Origin: Scleropages formosus
Taxonomy: Eukaryota > Chordata > Actinopteri > Osteoglossiformes > Osteoglossidae
Direction: 5' to 3'
Length of the DNA: 64,000 nucleotides
NCBI RefSeq assembly: GCF_900964775.1
Contig: NC_041812.1
Location: 14,317,334-14,381,333 of the forward strand
The notes under the pieces are model-generated. The model ran no database searches. It saw only the letters and a list, made by a program, of their open reading frames with translations, and had not been told where the DNA came from. Below, piece after piece: positions 1 through 13,104 of this stretch. The number at the start of each line of letters is the position of its first letter. Positions within the stretch are counted from its first letter, which is position 1. The position numbers were made by a program, and so were the translations under genes.

Positions 1-19
1 GTGTGTCTTCCATGTGCAG

Positions 20-2829
20 GGAGAAAATTGGTTACTATGAAAGTGTAAATATCATCAACCCAGAGGATGCAGCCATTCTGTTCAGAGCAGAGGGTCACTA
101 TCCCAGGAGACTGAGAGTGGAGCCCTGGAATGCATATAGAGACTACAGGAACCATAAATATGGAGTCCTTCTGAAGTAATTTAATCTTTGTTTCATAGTG
201 TTTTTGGATCTCAGTTTGTGTTTATTATTTGTATTTGGTCTTTCTCCTACATCATCTACATATCCAAAAAAAACAAATAATTTAACCTATAAATATATAA
301 AAACTATCTAATTGTATTAAAATATTTTACATATAAACATAGATTTTTTTAAAAAACAAATGGAACGCCTTGACATAAGTCTGTTCTCCACAGGGATGGT
401 GAGGACTGGAAAGCCAACCGAGTAATCTTGAATAAAGAGGTGATCTCTCCAAAGGTGCTGGAGAACTTTGTGCCCCTGTTGGATGAGGTTGGCCAAGACT
501 TTGTGGCACGAGTTCATAAAAAGATTCTGAGAAGTGGACAGAACAAATGGACCACTGACCTCTCCTACGAGCTGTTCAAATATGCTCTGGAATGTAAGCT
601 CCGTGACAGTGGTGGTTGCGATTCACAGATTGCACCACAGAATCTTTCACGCTAGATTTTTTAAATAATCTGATGTTCCTCTATGTTTCTGCTTTGCTGT
701 CTTCTGTGGATCGCTCAAGATTTGATCAATGCATGCACCCTTAATGTCACCAGTAACCTTTTCTCTCTCTGTCCTGTTCTTTATATGTAGCTGTGAGCTC
801 AGTACTCTATGGAGAGCGGCTGGGTTTGCTGCTGGACTACATTGATCCCAGAGCCCAACATTTTATTAACTGCATCTCCCTCATGTTTAAAACCACCACA
901 CCCATGCTGTACATTCCTCCCAGTTTGCTGCGCCTGCTGGGGTCTAGAGTATGGAAACAGCATGTAGAGGCTTGGGATGGCATCTTCAGCCAGGGTAAGA
1001 TAATGTAGAGCAATGGAGCTCATAAAGAAATAATACCATCAGCCAACCTTTGTGCTGATGGACAGTTTAACCGGTAGAAAAGAAACGGCTATAAAGTGCT
1101 CTCAATTTGTTATCTGTTTTGGGACTGCAGCAGACCATTGTATCCAGAACATCTATCGACGGATGCGCCAGGAGGCCGGCATGGATAGGAATTATCCTGG
1201 GGTGCTGGCCAGCCTGCTATTACTAGACAAGTTGTCTATCGAGGACATCAAGGCCAGCGTAACTGAGCTGATGGCCGGGGGTGTGGATACAGTAAGAGTT
1301 AAACTCAAAAACATATTTTCCTCCACCATGCAAAACATCCATGAGGATACAAGAACAAACTATGCGAGAAAGAAGTCAAAAAGACGAAAACGTGAAAACA
1401 TGGTTATTGGCTCTTTAAGGTTCTCTAATACAGCTTTAATAAACTGAGCTTTTTGCGTCCCCTGTTTCAGACTTCCATTACACTGCTGTGGACCTTGTAC
1501 GAGTTAGCCCGCCACCCTGACCTGCAGGAGGAGTTAAGAGCTGAGATTATAGCAGCCAGGGCCTCCGCACAGGGAGATATGCTCCAGATGCTGAAGAGAG
1601 TGCCCTTGGTCAGAGGGGCTGTGAAGGAAACGCTGAGGTAAAATAGTGCAATATTGCTAAAAGAAAACCCAATGGGCTATGGCTGTTCTCTTGGTAAAAT
1701 TCAAATACAGGAAAATCTGCATTGCATAAAATGGCTGTCCAATATACACTAAGTGAAGAAGCATACACTCACATATTCTGTTTGTTAATGTTGGGGTGTG
1801 CTTGAAAGAAGAACATAACTTAACAGTCACTTAACACATAACTTATAACTGCAATGACAGTCACATATTGGTGATGCTGAACTAGTGTGTCAGACAACAT
1901 TCGATCATGTCCCTCAACATGTTCAGATACAGAAAAGCAAAGGAAAGCAAAATCTTTCAGCATGACTGTATTATACAGAATATAATCACTTATAACAGCT
2001 GAATGAAAGAAAATGAGAACATTGTACTAATATGGAGCACCACTCTATTTTCTCTGCTACCTTTAGACTGTATCCAGTTGGTGTCAGTTTACAAAGGTAC
2101 ATAACAGAGGACATAGTTATCCAGAACTACCACATTCCAGCAGGGGTAAGTATCTACCTTGCATTTTCTCTTTGGAGAGAGGGGAGTGGTTAAATTTCTT
2201 TTACGACCATTGTTTGAATGAGTTTGAGTCCTACCTGTTCCATTGACCCCACCTAAATGTCCACAGACTCTCGTCCAGCTCGGGCTGTATGCCATGGGCC
2301 GAGATCACCGCATCTTCCCCTGGCCAGAGCAGTACATGCCCTCCCGCTGGCTGGGCTCTGAGGGCCATTACTTTAGGAGCCTGAGTTTTGGCTTTGGGCC
2401 ACGCCAGTGCCTGGGTCGGAGGATTGCAGAGGCTGAGATGCAGATCTTTCTCATCCATGTAAGTTCTGGCTTTGTTGTACACTCAAACATGTTCTTCTTC
2501 AGCTGGCTCACTTGCATTGTAGGACTGCCCTCACTTGAAACACACAGAGGATTTGTACAATATCAGCAGGATTCCTCATGCTGCCCTTTTTAGTGTTGAT
2601 TTTTGAGGGAAAAAAAGAAGACATTACAGTAAAGTCATGTCCAAAGAGATTATTGGATACGTTTTCTGAACTGTCACAGTAATTCTAGTTTGTCCTGTAT
2701 TTATAGATGCTTGAGAACTTCCGAATTGAGAAGCAGAGGCAGGTGGAGGTGAGGAGCACCTTTGACCTCATTCTGATGCCGGAGAAGCCCATTTTGTTGA
2801 CCTTAAGGCCCCTACACAAGACAGCATAA
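20..2829 (+). CDS. cyp11a1: Cholesterol side-chain cleavage cytochrome P450 (P450scc), last eight exons
   Basis: Mitochondrial inner-membrane P450 that converts cholesterol to pregnenolone, the first step of steroid hormone synthesis, using electrons from ferredoxin/adrenodoxin. Exons seen: 20-175, 394-593, 791-994, 1131-1291, 1471-1637, 2067-2145, 2267-2458, 2707-2829 (stop TAA). They give 426 residues in one frame; human CYP11A1 is 521, so about 95 N-terminal residues (targeting peptide, exon 1) lie off the left edge. Visible family marks are the I-helix LMAGGVDT, the ExxR helix KETLRLYP, and the haem-binding loop [12 protein letters not shown] with its Cys ligand. The C-terminus IL(M)PEKPI matches the human tail. 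Every intron has GT-AG ends. It converges tail-to-tail on ccdc33, as in human 15q24. A possible poly(A) signal ATTAAA is at 2903. CYP11B would differ in these motifs; the cyp11a1 call is firm, but the sequence cannot tell which teleost paralogue it is. Confidence 0.95.
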
Positions 2830-2902
2830 TACAGCACAAATAGAAGGCAAGTTAAGGAGATGTGAATCTCAGATCTCTATTCTAATCAGATCAAAATTAA
2901 GA

Positions 2903-2908
2903 ATTAAA
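2903..2908 (+). terminator. Possible poly(A) signal (ATTAAA) of cyp11a1
   Basis: An ATTAAA hexamer lies 74 bases after the cyp11a1 stop, the common variant of AATAAA. No other canonical signal is nearer. This is inferred from position alone. Confidence 0.3.
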
Positions 2909-3338
2909 GATTCTTGTCCTTTCCAGCATGGTTTTTTTTTTCTTTTTTCTTCAAGTATTTGTTTTCACAGGTCATATGTAGAAATGAGATGTACAGCCTC
3001 AGAAGAACTGAATATTGAATAATAATATACAGTTTTTCATAATCAATTTAAACTTATCATTATTGAAAAAAGAGAGACACGAATACCACAGTTACAAATT
3101 ATTTGTTTATCAATACCGTTATACAGCATTATCTAAAAGATAGTACTGGTATGTGTGAAGGATTGCTCAAGGACAAAGTAGGTTATTCAGGCAAGGTCAC
3201 TGCAGCTGTACGTATCTACTGCCAGATAGCAAAGGGTCTGACGTGGTCTTTTACAAGGAAACAAAACTCATTAGAGCTTCTTACGGTTGAGAACTACAGA
3301 GTGGAAATACATAATTATTCATCTATGTAATTAATTTA

Positions 3339-3536
3339 GGGGGTGCGGTGGTGCAGCGGGCTTGACCGGGTCCTGCTCTCCGGTGGGTCGGGGGTTTGAG
3401 TCCCGCTTGGGGTGCCTTGCGACGGATTGGCGTCCCATCCTCAGTGTGTCCCCTTGCGCCATATGTTCCCAGGTTACGCTCCGGCTTGCTGTACCCCGCT
3501 TGGGACAAGCGGTTTCAGACAGTGTGTGTGTGCGTA
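3339..3536 (+). repeat. tRNA-derived SINE, (TG)n-tailed family (copy 1)
   Basis: The head has a Pol III A-box-like GGTGGTGCAGCGGG and a B-box-like GTTTGAGTCCCGC. The body carries the fish LINE-like string GCGTCCCATCC and GGGACAAGCGG, and it ends in a short TG run. This copy is diverged in the middle. It sits between the convergent ends of cyp11a1 and ccdc33. Confidence 0.85.
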
Positions 3537-3673
3537 TAGAATGTTATAAGGCAAATAAGATCAAGAGTGATTAATGTCCTCATTCAGACTGGAGTTGGTT
3601 TTTCAGAATTTCCTTTTGTATTTCTTAATGTGTTTTAAAATGCAAAATCAGACGAAATGAAAAAAATTGAATC

Positions 3674-6600
3674 CTATAGGGGAATCATGTTTGTGGAAGC
3701 AAAGCCTTGGGCATATTCGTTGAGTTTAGTCAAAAAATTCTCCCGCTCTCTTCTCCAATGCTTAGAACCATGCTCCAGCTGAAACAGAAGATGTACATCG
3801 TACTAAGCACTCAGCCAGTATGTTTTCAGGAGTCTGGCAGTAACCCTAAAGTAGTTTCATGATTCAAGGGATGTCTACTTGTTCCTCCAGGATTCTGATT
3901 TATACCTGTGCCTTTTTTCACATTGTATCTGAAGGGTTCATTTGACTGAGACAAGTCATTGTGTGAACTGTATGGTGGTCACAGTTTTCACTGATCCACC
4001 AGCAATCTGCCATTGCTGCTACTCATCTACCGCTGCCTAGTTTCATTCATTGCAAACCACGTTAAAGTCTGTTTGTCCTTTACCTGTTCTGGCTGCTGGA
4101 CGGTCACCTTTTGTCTCTGCATCTTCTTCAGTTCTGCACTCAGTTGAGAGTTTTCTGCTGCCAGTATCATGCTCATATTCCACGTTTGGTGGTAATCTTC
4201 ACCTGCAGGCTGAGATTTTCAGACCTCATATACTCATATCTTTACATCATGAGTACGCTGGATGACTGAGTTACAATTTTGCAGTTTAAGTATTTATTTT
4301 TAATAGCATTTTCACAGTTTTATTTCTTTGCATTAGCACAAGAGAAGTCAAGTTTCTCTTTGCATTAATCCTTTTTTATGTGGAACAATTTGTTGTAGGA
4401 TTCTTCACTACCTTTCTTCCAAGTAGCATAATGGATATGTTGGCAGTCAGCCTCAATATCATTGTTGTTTTCAATATCCAGACACAATGATATTTTTCAA
4501 ATCAATGTTATTTTCATCCTGTTTGATTAATTATTGATTATCCTTCGGTCTAGAAAAGCACAGCTTTTCTCATCTCTGAGTTAAAGTTTTCCGGATATCA
4601 ACATTTCACATCTACTGAAATTCTGAGAGACAACATAGACACTATAATGTGGAAGAAGTGAAGTATCTGCTTTTTTAATACAAATAAAGCATTTTGGTAT
4701 AAACACTAGTACTTCTATGCATTTTATTGTATTTATTGAATTGTATAATACAGTTTATTCTTGTGCAGTATTTTAGTCTAAAGCATCTGATTATAAAATA
4801 CTAAATGCAGAAAAATCTTAGTACTCAGCCGCTTTGTACTCAGGGTATTAACATAAATCTCATACCAGTGATCAGAAAACTGTATGAGACCTTAGCTGTT
4901 AATGTGCTGTTGTCTTTATTACCCTTAAGGTGCTACAGTATTAAGATTTATTTTGTTAGTTCTAAAACATTTTTCCCCTCAACTAACAAACTGTTTTATT
5001 ATTTTTGTATAATTGTATGCAAGTAGACTGTACGGCAGAAGTTACTTTGTATTTTTTATTTCTGGTATCTTGTTCTATATATTTTATTCTTGTAATAATG
5101 AACTTCCACAGATGTTTAAAAATGATCCTACCTGTTGGATTCTGTACCTACTTTGCCTTCTCCTTTGATATTTCTGTTTCATGGTCAAATCTTGTCCCAT
5201 ACTCCTCCTTAGTCCAGTACCCTGTCCCACAGAAGTACCTAATAATTATTGTCACCTGCTTTATGTAACACTGAAGGTACATAGTAATTCCGAGTGCACG
5301 GTGATATTCATCTGCTGTGTAGTAGCGTACAATGATACATTTCCTCTGGGAACGTCCATGGGCATATATCTTTTCTGGCAGTGTAGAATGAGTGATAGCT
5401 ATAGGATAGACAGGCAGAATAAAATATATTTAGAGTGTAAAATGAGCTTATTTCTTGTCCATGTATTTTACAAGGGCATGATATATCTCTATTCTAATGT
5501 GAGGCATCTTTATGTTGTAATATAGGAATATATATCATAACATATGTAGCCTGAGAGTGTACAGAACCTTCCCTTGCTGGCATATTTTTGCTTCTGGATC
5601 CCCCATTCCGGATAGTTGGGACTGGTCCTGCTGCTGCTGCTTTTGAGCCATGTACAACTGCAGCATCTTCTTCTCAATATCATTCTTCTGGGGAGCAAGA
5701 ACATGGACATCTTGAGCAACACCATACATCCTTCATAAAAACAATTATCAAGCATTCTGATGGATCTGTAGATCTGAAAAGAGTAACTGATGTTGCATCA
5801 TATCCAAGCATCAAAATCTGCCTGACCCTGATGAGCTCGTTCTGAAGCTGCTGGATCTTGTCATTCTGGACCGTCACTCTCGTGCTCTCACGGGCCAACA
5901 TAAACTTCAGCGAGGCTGTCACATAACAGCATAATATCATAAGCAACATTGTGAGCAGCAGTTTTCACATGCATATACAAATAATGTGCAATGTGTATAC
6001 TTCTTATGTCATGCTGAATGTGAAAATGCTTTACATTCCTGGTTTAGTTTGTATGTTTGCTATGTTAGCTCAGTCTAAATCACTTGGTGTATTCAAGGAA
6101 GAAATATCTATAGAATGTGTTACGTGCTGTACATTAGGAGGTTCCATTTCTAAAATGACTTGCTCAGTTTGATGCAACCATGAGTGCTCTGACAACTTTT
6201 AATTTCATGGGTAAAAAAAGAACCTAAAGATATCTTCCCTTTTCTTTTAAACACTGAGAAAATGTCATTTAAAAATGAATTTATGAATTTTCCATTTCAT
6301 AAGGTAAACCAAGTACATGGAAAGCACAAAAATAGGGAAAGAATACTGGAAATATAGATGTTGACTGCTCAACAAAGGCAAAAATTAATTGTTTAGTGAA
6401 TCATCAAAAATAAACATGTGGAACAAACAATTGTTGGGACTGGTAGGTTTTTCACATTTATGACATTAGAATTATTAAGAGCAGCTCAGAGGGATATAGA
6501 AGGTTTACCAATGTGGTCAGCAATCTCAGTGTTGGTCATTACGTCAATGTCCATGTCATCCAGCAGTGGCCGGCTCAGGTCGCTGCGCAGGTACAAGTTA

Positions 6601-9600
6601 CTGCATCGCTGGCTGTTATCAGACTCCAGACTGTCAACCTGCCTCCTTGTTATGCTGTCCTCTGCCATCTTGCTCAGAGCCTTGCAGTAATTCAGAAAAA
6701 ACTTTTTATTTAGATATTATATTATTAGTGGGGGGTGCGGTGGTGCAGTGGGTTGGACTGGGTCCTGCTCTTCAGTGGGTCTGGGGTTCGAGTCCTGCTT
6801 GGGGTGCCTTGTGATGGACTGGCGTCCCGTCCTGGGTGTGTCTCCTCCCCCTCTGGCCTTACGCCCTGTGTTGCCGGGTAGGCTCCGGTTCCCCGCGACC
6901 CCGTATGGGACGAGCGGTTCTGAAAATGTGTGTGTGTGTGTGTGTGTGTATTGTATTATTATTATAGATATTATCTCCCCACCACTTTCAAATAACACTT
7001 ATATTTCAGATTTTCAAATTAGGGCTGCTGTTAAAAAAATCTAAATTGCAGCCTTTCAATGCAATACCAGATAATTCTGTCAAAAAATGATAATACTGTC
7101 AGAAAAAAGTTAACTTGAAGAATTAAATGTATGTGCTTCAGCATTAGACAGTAATGCTGTAAATCTGGACTGCACACAATCACTATCTTTTCTTAATCAC
7201 AGTTCAGATTGTAGCCATATGGAGTCCTCAGCCACCCTATCTTTCATTGCTACAAAACAACTACATTCTTATACACTGAATTAAGTATGCCAATTTAATC
7301 AGTTAATGAAGGGTCCATATTAGTTTCCTGCTTTATTAATGTGATGTAGACAGTCTCCTTTTATCCTTTCATTAACAGGGTGAAATTTACTCAAATGGGT
7401 TTGATTGAATTAAGTTATTAATTATGGCCACATCGCAGCGGGTTTGGCTGAGTCCCGCTCTCTGGCGGGTCTGGGGTTCGAATCCCGCTTGGGGTGCCTT
7501 GTGAGGGACTGGCATCCCATCCTGGGTGTACCCCCTCCCCCTCCAGCCTTACACCTTGTGTTGCTGGGTTTGGCTCCAGTTCGCAGCAACCGCGCTTTCA
7601 GCCAGCGTGTGTGATTATTGCCACATTGTTATCACACTCTGATAAAACTCCTGATATTAATAAAACCTGGTCTGAAACACAGTATCTTTGGTCTGAAAAT
7701 GACTGAGAAACTGGGGGGACTTGTGTGCGATATAACTGATGGGGCTGAGCTGTAGCCCACATAACCTTGCACAGAGGGGGGTGGTAGAATTGAAATCACC
7801 TTACTTTAGTGTAGTGAAATTCTCAAAATATGTAATAAAAAGGAGGTAAATAATAAAATAGGTGAAATATTAAAATAGTCATTAAATCACTTTACAGTCA
7901 TGACTACAGTTACATCATTGTGACATCAAAATCACTTTTTTGCTAATGTTATAACCAAGCATGTGATACCTTGGTGCAACTCTCCATATAGATTTAGATT
8001 ATCTGTTTTATGTGTTGCGTATTACCTTTTTAAAAATTTCCGATCTATGCTGTAATCTGATAGTATTCTGACACGTAGACTGTGCATTACAGTGACTTTA
8101 AAATATTGGTACTATCCTTTTGTTTACATGGTAATCAGGTGATAGTTTTAGTTCTTAGGTATAAATTAATTACCTTTATATTGTGGCAACTGATGGGTAG
8201 TTGCAGCGTTACTGCTGCCTATACTGTGTTGCATGTTATTTCATGCTCCAAATATATGTCACATTGAAGCTTTCTGTGGTAACAGTACCATGCTTTATCA
8301 CTGCCATTGCAGGCTCAGACATTTCCATTGCAAAAGTAATCTGGTGCATCATCCTCTGTTAGCTCGTCCATTCTGCTTTAACCTGTTTATGGGCCTTTGG
8401 AACTGCCAGCCTGCTGAAAGAAGGGTGACTTCATCTGACCCATGCATTGGGTTACTTAATTATTTTTTATGCTTTCTTCTCTAACTGTTGGTGAAATGCA
8501 CTTTTGTTCACTATGTTGTGTGTTGCGTTGGGAAAAAAAAGAACCTGCTAAATGAAAAAATGTAAACGTCTGTAAAGTTTTTTTTTTTGCCCTTAGACAT
8601 AATACTGCACATGACGTTAGAATACTGAAAAACTAAATAGATAAAATAGAACACTGACCAAGCAAACAGTCTTTTTGGCAAACTCAGCTTTCATTAACAA
8701 TCAAAAATGTTACATCTCTACATGTGTTTTGCCACTGAGGATGCAATGAACAGGAAATTGAAATTAAAAAACTTAATTTTTTATTAACATTTTAATAAAG
8801 GAATTTAATTACAGTAAAAAGTAATGACAAACTGGAAATATCTCCCAATGTGTGATGTTTGTATAATAAGTTCCACTCAAGTGATTTACCCATTTATATT
8901 ACTGGGTAATACTGATATTATACCATATAAAAAAAATCATTTGCAAATAAAACCACAAAATCATCTTATTGAACATTTCATTAAAAATCAAATGGAGAAA
9001 AACCCACAAAATCTCTCATGTAGAGGAGACTTACATGCAATAATGTGAATGCTCAAGAACTGAAAAATGAGAATGATGCTTGCATGATCGCACTGATGTC
9101 ACTCACAATGCATTGAATTTCCCTTTGTTATGACGGAGCACAAGTACAGTTTTAAAATTACTTTCTTGCTTGGAACACCTTTCTCATAATTCCTGGTAGA
9201 CAGCTTGTAAATCCAATTTAAGTAATTAAAAATGAACACATTCTCATAAACAGTGTGCTTGTAAACTTTAGAAAGCTATACCATGAGTTAGGCTGTGACT
9301 GCCTGAGCACATGACAGGTACCATAAACTCACAGTTGTTGGGTGCCCAGTAATATCTTCACTGTGGGCTTCATTTCTTGCTCCCGGCTTTTGGGGGCTAA
9401 GGGAAAGACACAAGATGAGTGACCACCGTGATTTTCTTCTACTGTGTTGCATTTAGACTAAATGCCTTTATACAGGTCAATTTACATGTTATACTTCAAC
9501 TTCACTTAATTGCCTTCCTCCTAAGATTCAAATATCCAGTTATTAGATTCTGAACAGTATATATATTCAATTCACTCATTGTTGAACACTTTCAAGAGAA

Positions 9601-10558
9601 TTAGAAAAAAAAGGTCCTCCTCTTTATCTGCACTAAAAAGTTTTAGCTCAGATAAAGTTCATAAAGGGGTTGGTCTAAATTCTGTCAAGTCATTCAGAAG
9701 CAGAATACGTGAATAGTTTTCCTGGGAAATTTCAGGAATATATGCAGAGAGGAAAGGTTTTAAAGACACAGAAATCTAGGTGGCTATGGCTTGTACCTTG
9801 TGTCTTAAATAAACCTATTGCTGCTAAAGCTCAAATTATCAGAAATTACAAGAAAAATATTGACAAGAAGAAATACAATTGTTTGTGTATTTTAGTTTAT
9901 GATTGTTTATTATTGTGACTTAGTTGAAGATCAGACATAATGAGTAATTAATGCAGAAATCCAGGTAGACCTCCATCTGGTTGGATGGCGGAGACAACGT
10001 GAAAGAAATGCAAATATTTAATGGTTTTGTGAATTTCTATACCAGGTTCCTCAGCAGGGTCAGTTCCATAGTAGCTCCACTGTACAAACCCAAGGATTCA
10101 CTCAGAAACTTGTGCTGGACACCTGAGGTGATCAATACACTTCAGAATCTAGTAATGTATGTGTAAAGAAATACTTTACTGATTCATATCACACTTAAGG
10201 TGAGGAGCCAGGGAGGGAAATTCAAATTTTCTTACATTGTCAAGTTAATATTAATCTTTAAGCCATAAAATGAAGAAGGCAAACTGGAAAAATCTATTTA
10301 TAAAAGCCAAATCACATAATTCATGTGATGTTTACATTTACATTTATTCATTTAGCAGACACTTTTGTCCAAAGCGACGTACATCTCAGCAAAAGTACAA
10401 TTTATGCATGTTCAGATGACTATCAGTTTCAACAAAGATCAAAGACATCAGCAGTACTGATAGAAAGAGATCTAGGTTGACATAAGTTTGTACCATGTCT
10501 CTTGGAGAACTCCAGGCAAGGCATTGTGTGAACACATGCTGGAAGCGCTCCACTGGAG
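3674..10558 (-). CDS. ccdc33: Coiled-coil domain-containing protein 33, C-terminal exons
   Basis: Minus-strand exons in reading order: 10558-10494 (tentative), 9396-9333, 6680-6509, 5915-5827, 5687-5568, 4209-4084, 3778-3674 (stop TAG). Phases join and give 246 residues. The core is a coiled coil: [14 protein letters not shown], then [20 protein letters not shown], a QKQQQQDQ run, then [13 protein letters not shown] and a closing HWRRERENF segment. The LQNELIRKND core fits remembered human CCDC33, and its convergent position next to cyp11a1 matches human 15q24. CCDC33 is a testis-rich, ciliary/peroxisome-linked protein of unclear biochemistry. The 5' splice site after the 5687-5568 exon (GTTCTG) is weak, and the 6680 acceptor is AAG rather than CAG. 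The human N-terminal C2-containing part (about 700 residues) was not found between here and man2c1. Confidence 0.75.
6730..6950 (+). repeat. tRNA-derived SINE, (TG)n-tailed family (copy 2)
   Basis: Full-length copy upstream (in gene sense) of a ccdc33 exon. Head GGTGGTGCAGTGGGTTGG, B-box GGGTTCGAGTCC, tail (TG)9. It is flanked by TATTATTA-like direct repeats on both sides, which look like target-site duplication. Confidence 0.88.
7430..7613 (+). repeat. tRNA-derived SINE, (TG)n-tailed family (copy 3, truncated)
   Basis: The A-box half is shortened but the B-box GGGTTCGAATCCCGC is intact. The region before the tail is partly deleted and the TG tail is only three units. It lies in the large ccdc33 intron. 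Confidence 0.8.
7614..9332. other. ccdc33 intron with nothing recognised
   Basis: AT-rich single-copy-looking sequence with T and A runs. I see no exon-like open stretch flanked by splice sites and no repeat that I recognise. Confidence 0.5.
9981..10165 (+). mobile_element. Short fossil of a Ty3/Gypsy-type retroelement reverse transcriptase
   Basis: A short stretch reads like the thumb/connection region of Gypsy polymerase ([20 protein letters not shown] is the usual 'FxNFYRRFI...APL' signature). It is a broken fragment only; no LTRs were identified with confidence next to it. Age cannot be judged from one copy. Confidence 0.7.
10330..10400 (-). repeat. SINE/LINE 3' tail fragment
   Basis: The reverse complement ends GTCTGCTAAATGAATAAATG, the tail shared by the L2-like LINE and by two SINE families elsewhere in this window. 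Only the tail is left. Confidence 0.6.
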
Positions 10559-10689
10559 CTGTGGAAAAACACATTTCCAATTCATTAAATCTTGCACGAT
10601 TTATGAATGTTGACTTAGTTCTTTCTTCTACTTAGGTGGCTGAACAACAACAGAATCACGCAAGATAATACTTTATTATACCTTTCCAG

Positions 10690-10795
10690 GAATCTTGTAA
10701 TTATTTAAAAAATGTTGAGATTTGAACCTAAAACTTCTGAACCTAAAGGCAACAGTGCTTACTACTACATTACCTACTGTCCCACCCACTAATAT
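10690..10795 (-). repeat. Decayed tRNA-type SINE head
   Basis: Read on the minus strand, it has the pattern 'gtagtaagcactgttgcctttaggttcagaagttttaggtt', split here by decay, that matches the head of the GCTGGTAGCATAGTGG family. It abuts the Tc1 relic. Confidence 0.4.
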
Positions 10796-10799
10796 CTAA

Positions 10800-11885
10800 G
10801 ACCTAAGAAGGTGTGGGGCCATCCTTTGCCTTCAGAAAAGCTTCAGTTTTTGACAGATGAAGGAGGTGGAAATCTACTTTTCACTTTGTGGTCCAGAACT
10901 TCCCATAAAGGTTCAATGATGTCTCCATTTGGTAAATGGGGAGGCCATGGAAGGTGTTTGATTTCATCCTGGTGTTCATGAAACCACTCTTTGTTTAGCA
11001 GTGTATGGAGGCATTATCATTCTGAAATATGGGAACACCATGAGGAAGCAATGTAAAATGGCCTCATATTTCTTGGCTCTTACACCACCATGCTGCATAT
11101 TCATCAGATCAAATCACTCCCACAACATAGCTGCCCATACCATTACAGATATCTCACCATGTTTAACAACTGGCAAGAGATATTGTGGGTGGAAAGCATC
11201 CTTTGGTTTCTCCTAATGTAAACTCATCCAGATCTAGGAAATGGGTTGAAAGATAACTCATTAGACCATATTACTTTTTTCAGTTGCTCAGGGGTCCAGG
11301 TTTTATGCTTTGTACATCGGGCTATACATCTTTGTGCATTGGTCTTAGATGTAGGTGGTTTCCGAATGCCAGGCCTGCCATAAATTTAATTCTTGTGAAG
11401 CTCCCACAATGCAGTTGTTGTACAGATTGGGTTACCAGAGATGCTGATCCAATTCTGTTTTTGAGGCTTACTTTTGTAGCAGTTAGCAACTACCCTGTCA
11501 AGTGTCTATCCTTGTCAATGAGCTTCATCTCGTGTGACCATTGGTCCTTTTTGCCAATGCAATTTTTTCATGTTTGGCATGTGCCATCATTGTTTTTGAG
11601 AATGTCCCCCTTGACACATTAAAGAATTTTGCAGATTTTATTATTAATGTCCTATATTTAAACTCTTTGAGACTTTGTTAGTTTCTTCATATTGGTTTGA
11701 AAACTCATATCAAACTGTTGACTTTCAGACCTCATTTATAGCTGACACATACTGCTAACTGAAAATCAAACTAATATGACTCACCTTTGCGGCTTCATTT
11801 GTAAGTGACACTTAGTTACTGCAAATTAATCTCTTTTTTTAATGCAGTTCCATTATTTTGTTCACCACCTGTGTAATTTCCAGTA
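10800..11885 (-). mobile_element. Tc1/mariner-like transposon relic, antisense
   Basis: Read on the minus strand, this holds decayed pieces of a Tc1-type DDE transposase: a WFHEHQDEIKHLPWPP-like stretch followed by an NGDIIEPLWEVLDHKV-like block (family form 'SPDLNPIENLWxxLK'), preceded by a FHPQ/MVWG-like region and a helix-turn-helix-like part near 11,400. The coding frame is broken many times by stops and frame changes, so it is not active. The ends near 11,750-11,880 (TGAAGCCGCAAAGGTGAG on the minus strand) look like the 5' part, but clean terminal inverted repeats were not found. Confidence 0.7.
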
Positions 11886-12649
11886 ATGCTGGATAAACAG
11901 TTGGTGTCACAGAGAAACAGAAATAAACAAAACATCTGGCTATACCAAGTAATGTCTCCATAATATTTCAATACTTACTATTGTGCTCTGTGTCCTGTAA
12001 TATCCTGCTATATGTTGAGCACACATCGTCTTATTTCTCCATCGTATATTCCATTCAGAGGAACTGAAATTCACGTCCAGGCTCAGAGAATGCAAGAAAG
12101 GAATCCACTACCAACCTCGTGTTACATTCAGTACTCTTAGTAACTACAACACAACTACTTCTATAGCAACGGTGCTGCCCAAGCAAAAGACAGATCCAGG
12201 TTGAAGAAAGGACAGCTTTGTTGAAGCAAGAAGATTTATATGCTTTGGGTGAAGAATGAAAAGTTGCACACATGGAAGGTGTAAAAGTGTAACAAAAAGT
12301 GAAGAAGTGTAACATGCTGGGCATGCCAGGATCATGAGGTGACCAGGCAAGGAATGACTGTAGGAGGATCTGTGGCTCTTTTATTCTTTCCCATAAAACA
12401 TGAGGAGTGAAAACAAGACTAACAAAAGAGCCAACAACTCAAGAAAACAGAAGAAAGCAGCAACTAAATCTAATCTAAATTAAAGACACAGAGCTGTAAA
12501 ACCAAAGCCAACAAAACGAGCTTTCTTCCCATGTCTCCTCAGCCACCTTCCACTGGGACCAGGCACAAATGGTAGTAGCCCTTAGAAAATTATACTTATA
12601 TCTTTTGGTCCCTGATATGTGACTGGGTGCTACCCAATTTGTGACACTT

Positions 12650-12935
12650 TAAATTATTTTTAAAAGCTACATAAAACCTGTGCAAACCAAAGCTTTTAGT
12701 GAACTCATTCCTCACCCTCCAGAGCATCTTGTACTGAGTTCCGTCATTACTCCTGGTGTCCTGCGTGCAACTAATTTACATTTTTGACTCCGAGCCTGTG
12801 TAGTATAAAGTATCCTGTTTGAACCTGTACCTGAATACTGTCTTTGATTTTGGATCAGTGCTTTGGATTTGTTGGGGAAAAAAGAATTGCTCTTCGATCC
12901 AACCTTGTTGGCCCACGTTACAACAACATTTATGA
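12650..12935. repeat. Possible LTR-like fragment
   Basis: A CTCCGAGCCTGTGTAGTATAAAG stretch, written here as CTCCGAGCCTG / TAGTATAAAG, then CCTGTTTGAACCTGTACCTG and ending near GGCCCACGTTACAACA resembles the promoter-to-end layout of fish LTRs. No partner repeat was found. It may belong to the same old insertion as the Gypsy fossil upstream, but this is a guess. Confidence 0.25.
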
Positions 12936-13104
12936 AATGGAATGAGCTAGAAAAAGGTCTGCAGTATGGGATCGCTTTGAATTTTCTGGGAAAGAAGTGA
13001 AATGCTTGAACTGCCTACATCTGGCATCTTGTTATAGTATATTGTAACATAGTGACAGTTCAAAGCATCTTGACTGAGTGCCAGCACACTGCAATCTCAT
13101 GCTC

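Noticed and set aside
1052-1447. Open stretch spanning a cyp11a1 exon and its flanks
   Set aside because: Only 1131-1291 is coding; the rest is intron read-through past clear splice sites.
6717-6998. Open minus-strand frame rich in THTH and Pro
   Set aside because: It is SINE sequence with the TG tail read in reverse; the same false frame recurs at 47,220-47,471 and other copies.
12055-12350. Minus-strand open frames taken at first for upstream ccdc33 exons
   Set aside because: No coiled-coil or C2 character, no phase-matching splice sites, and the area is repeat-rich.
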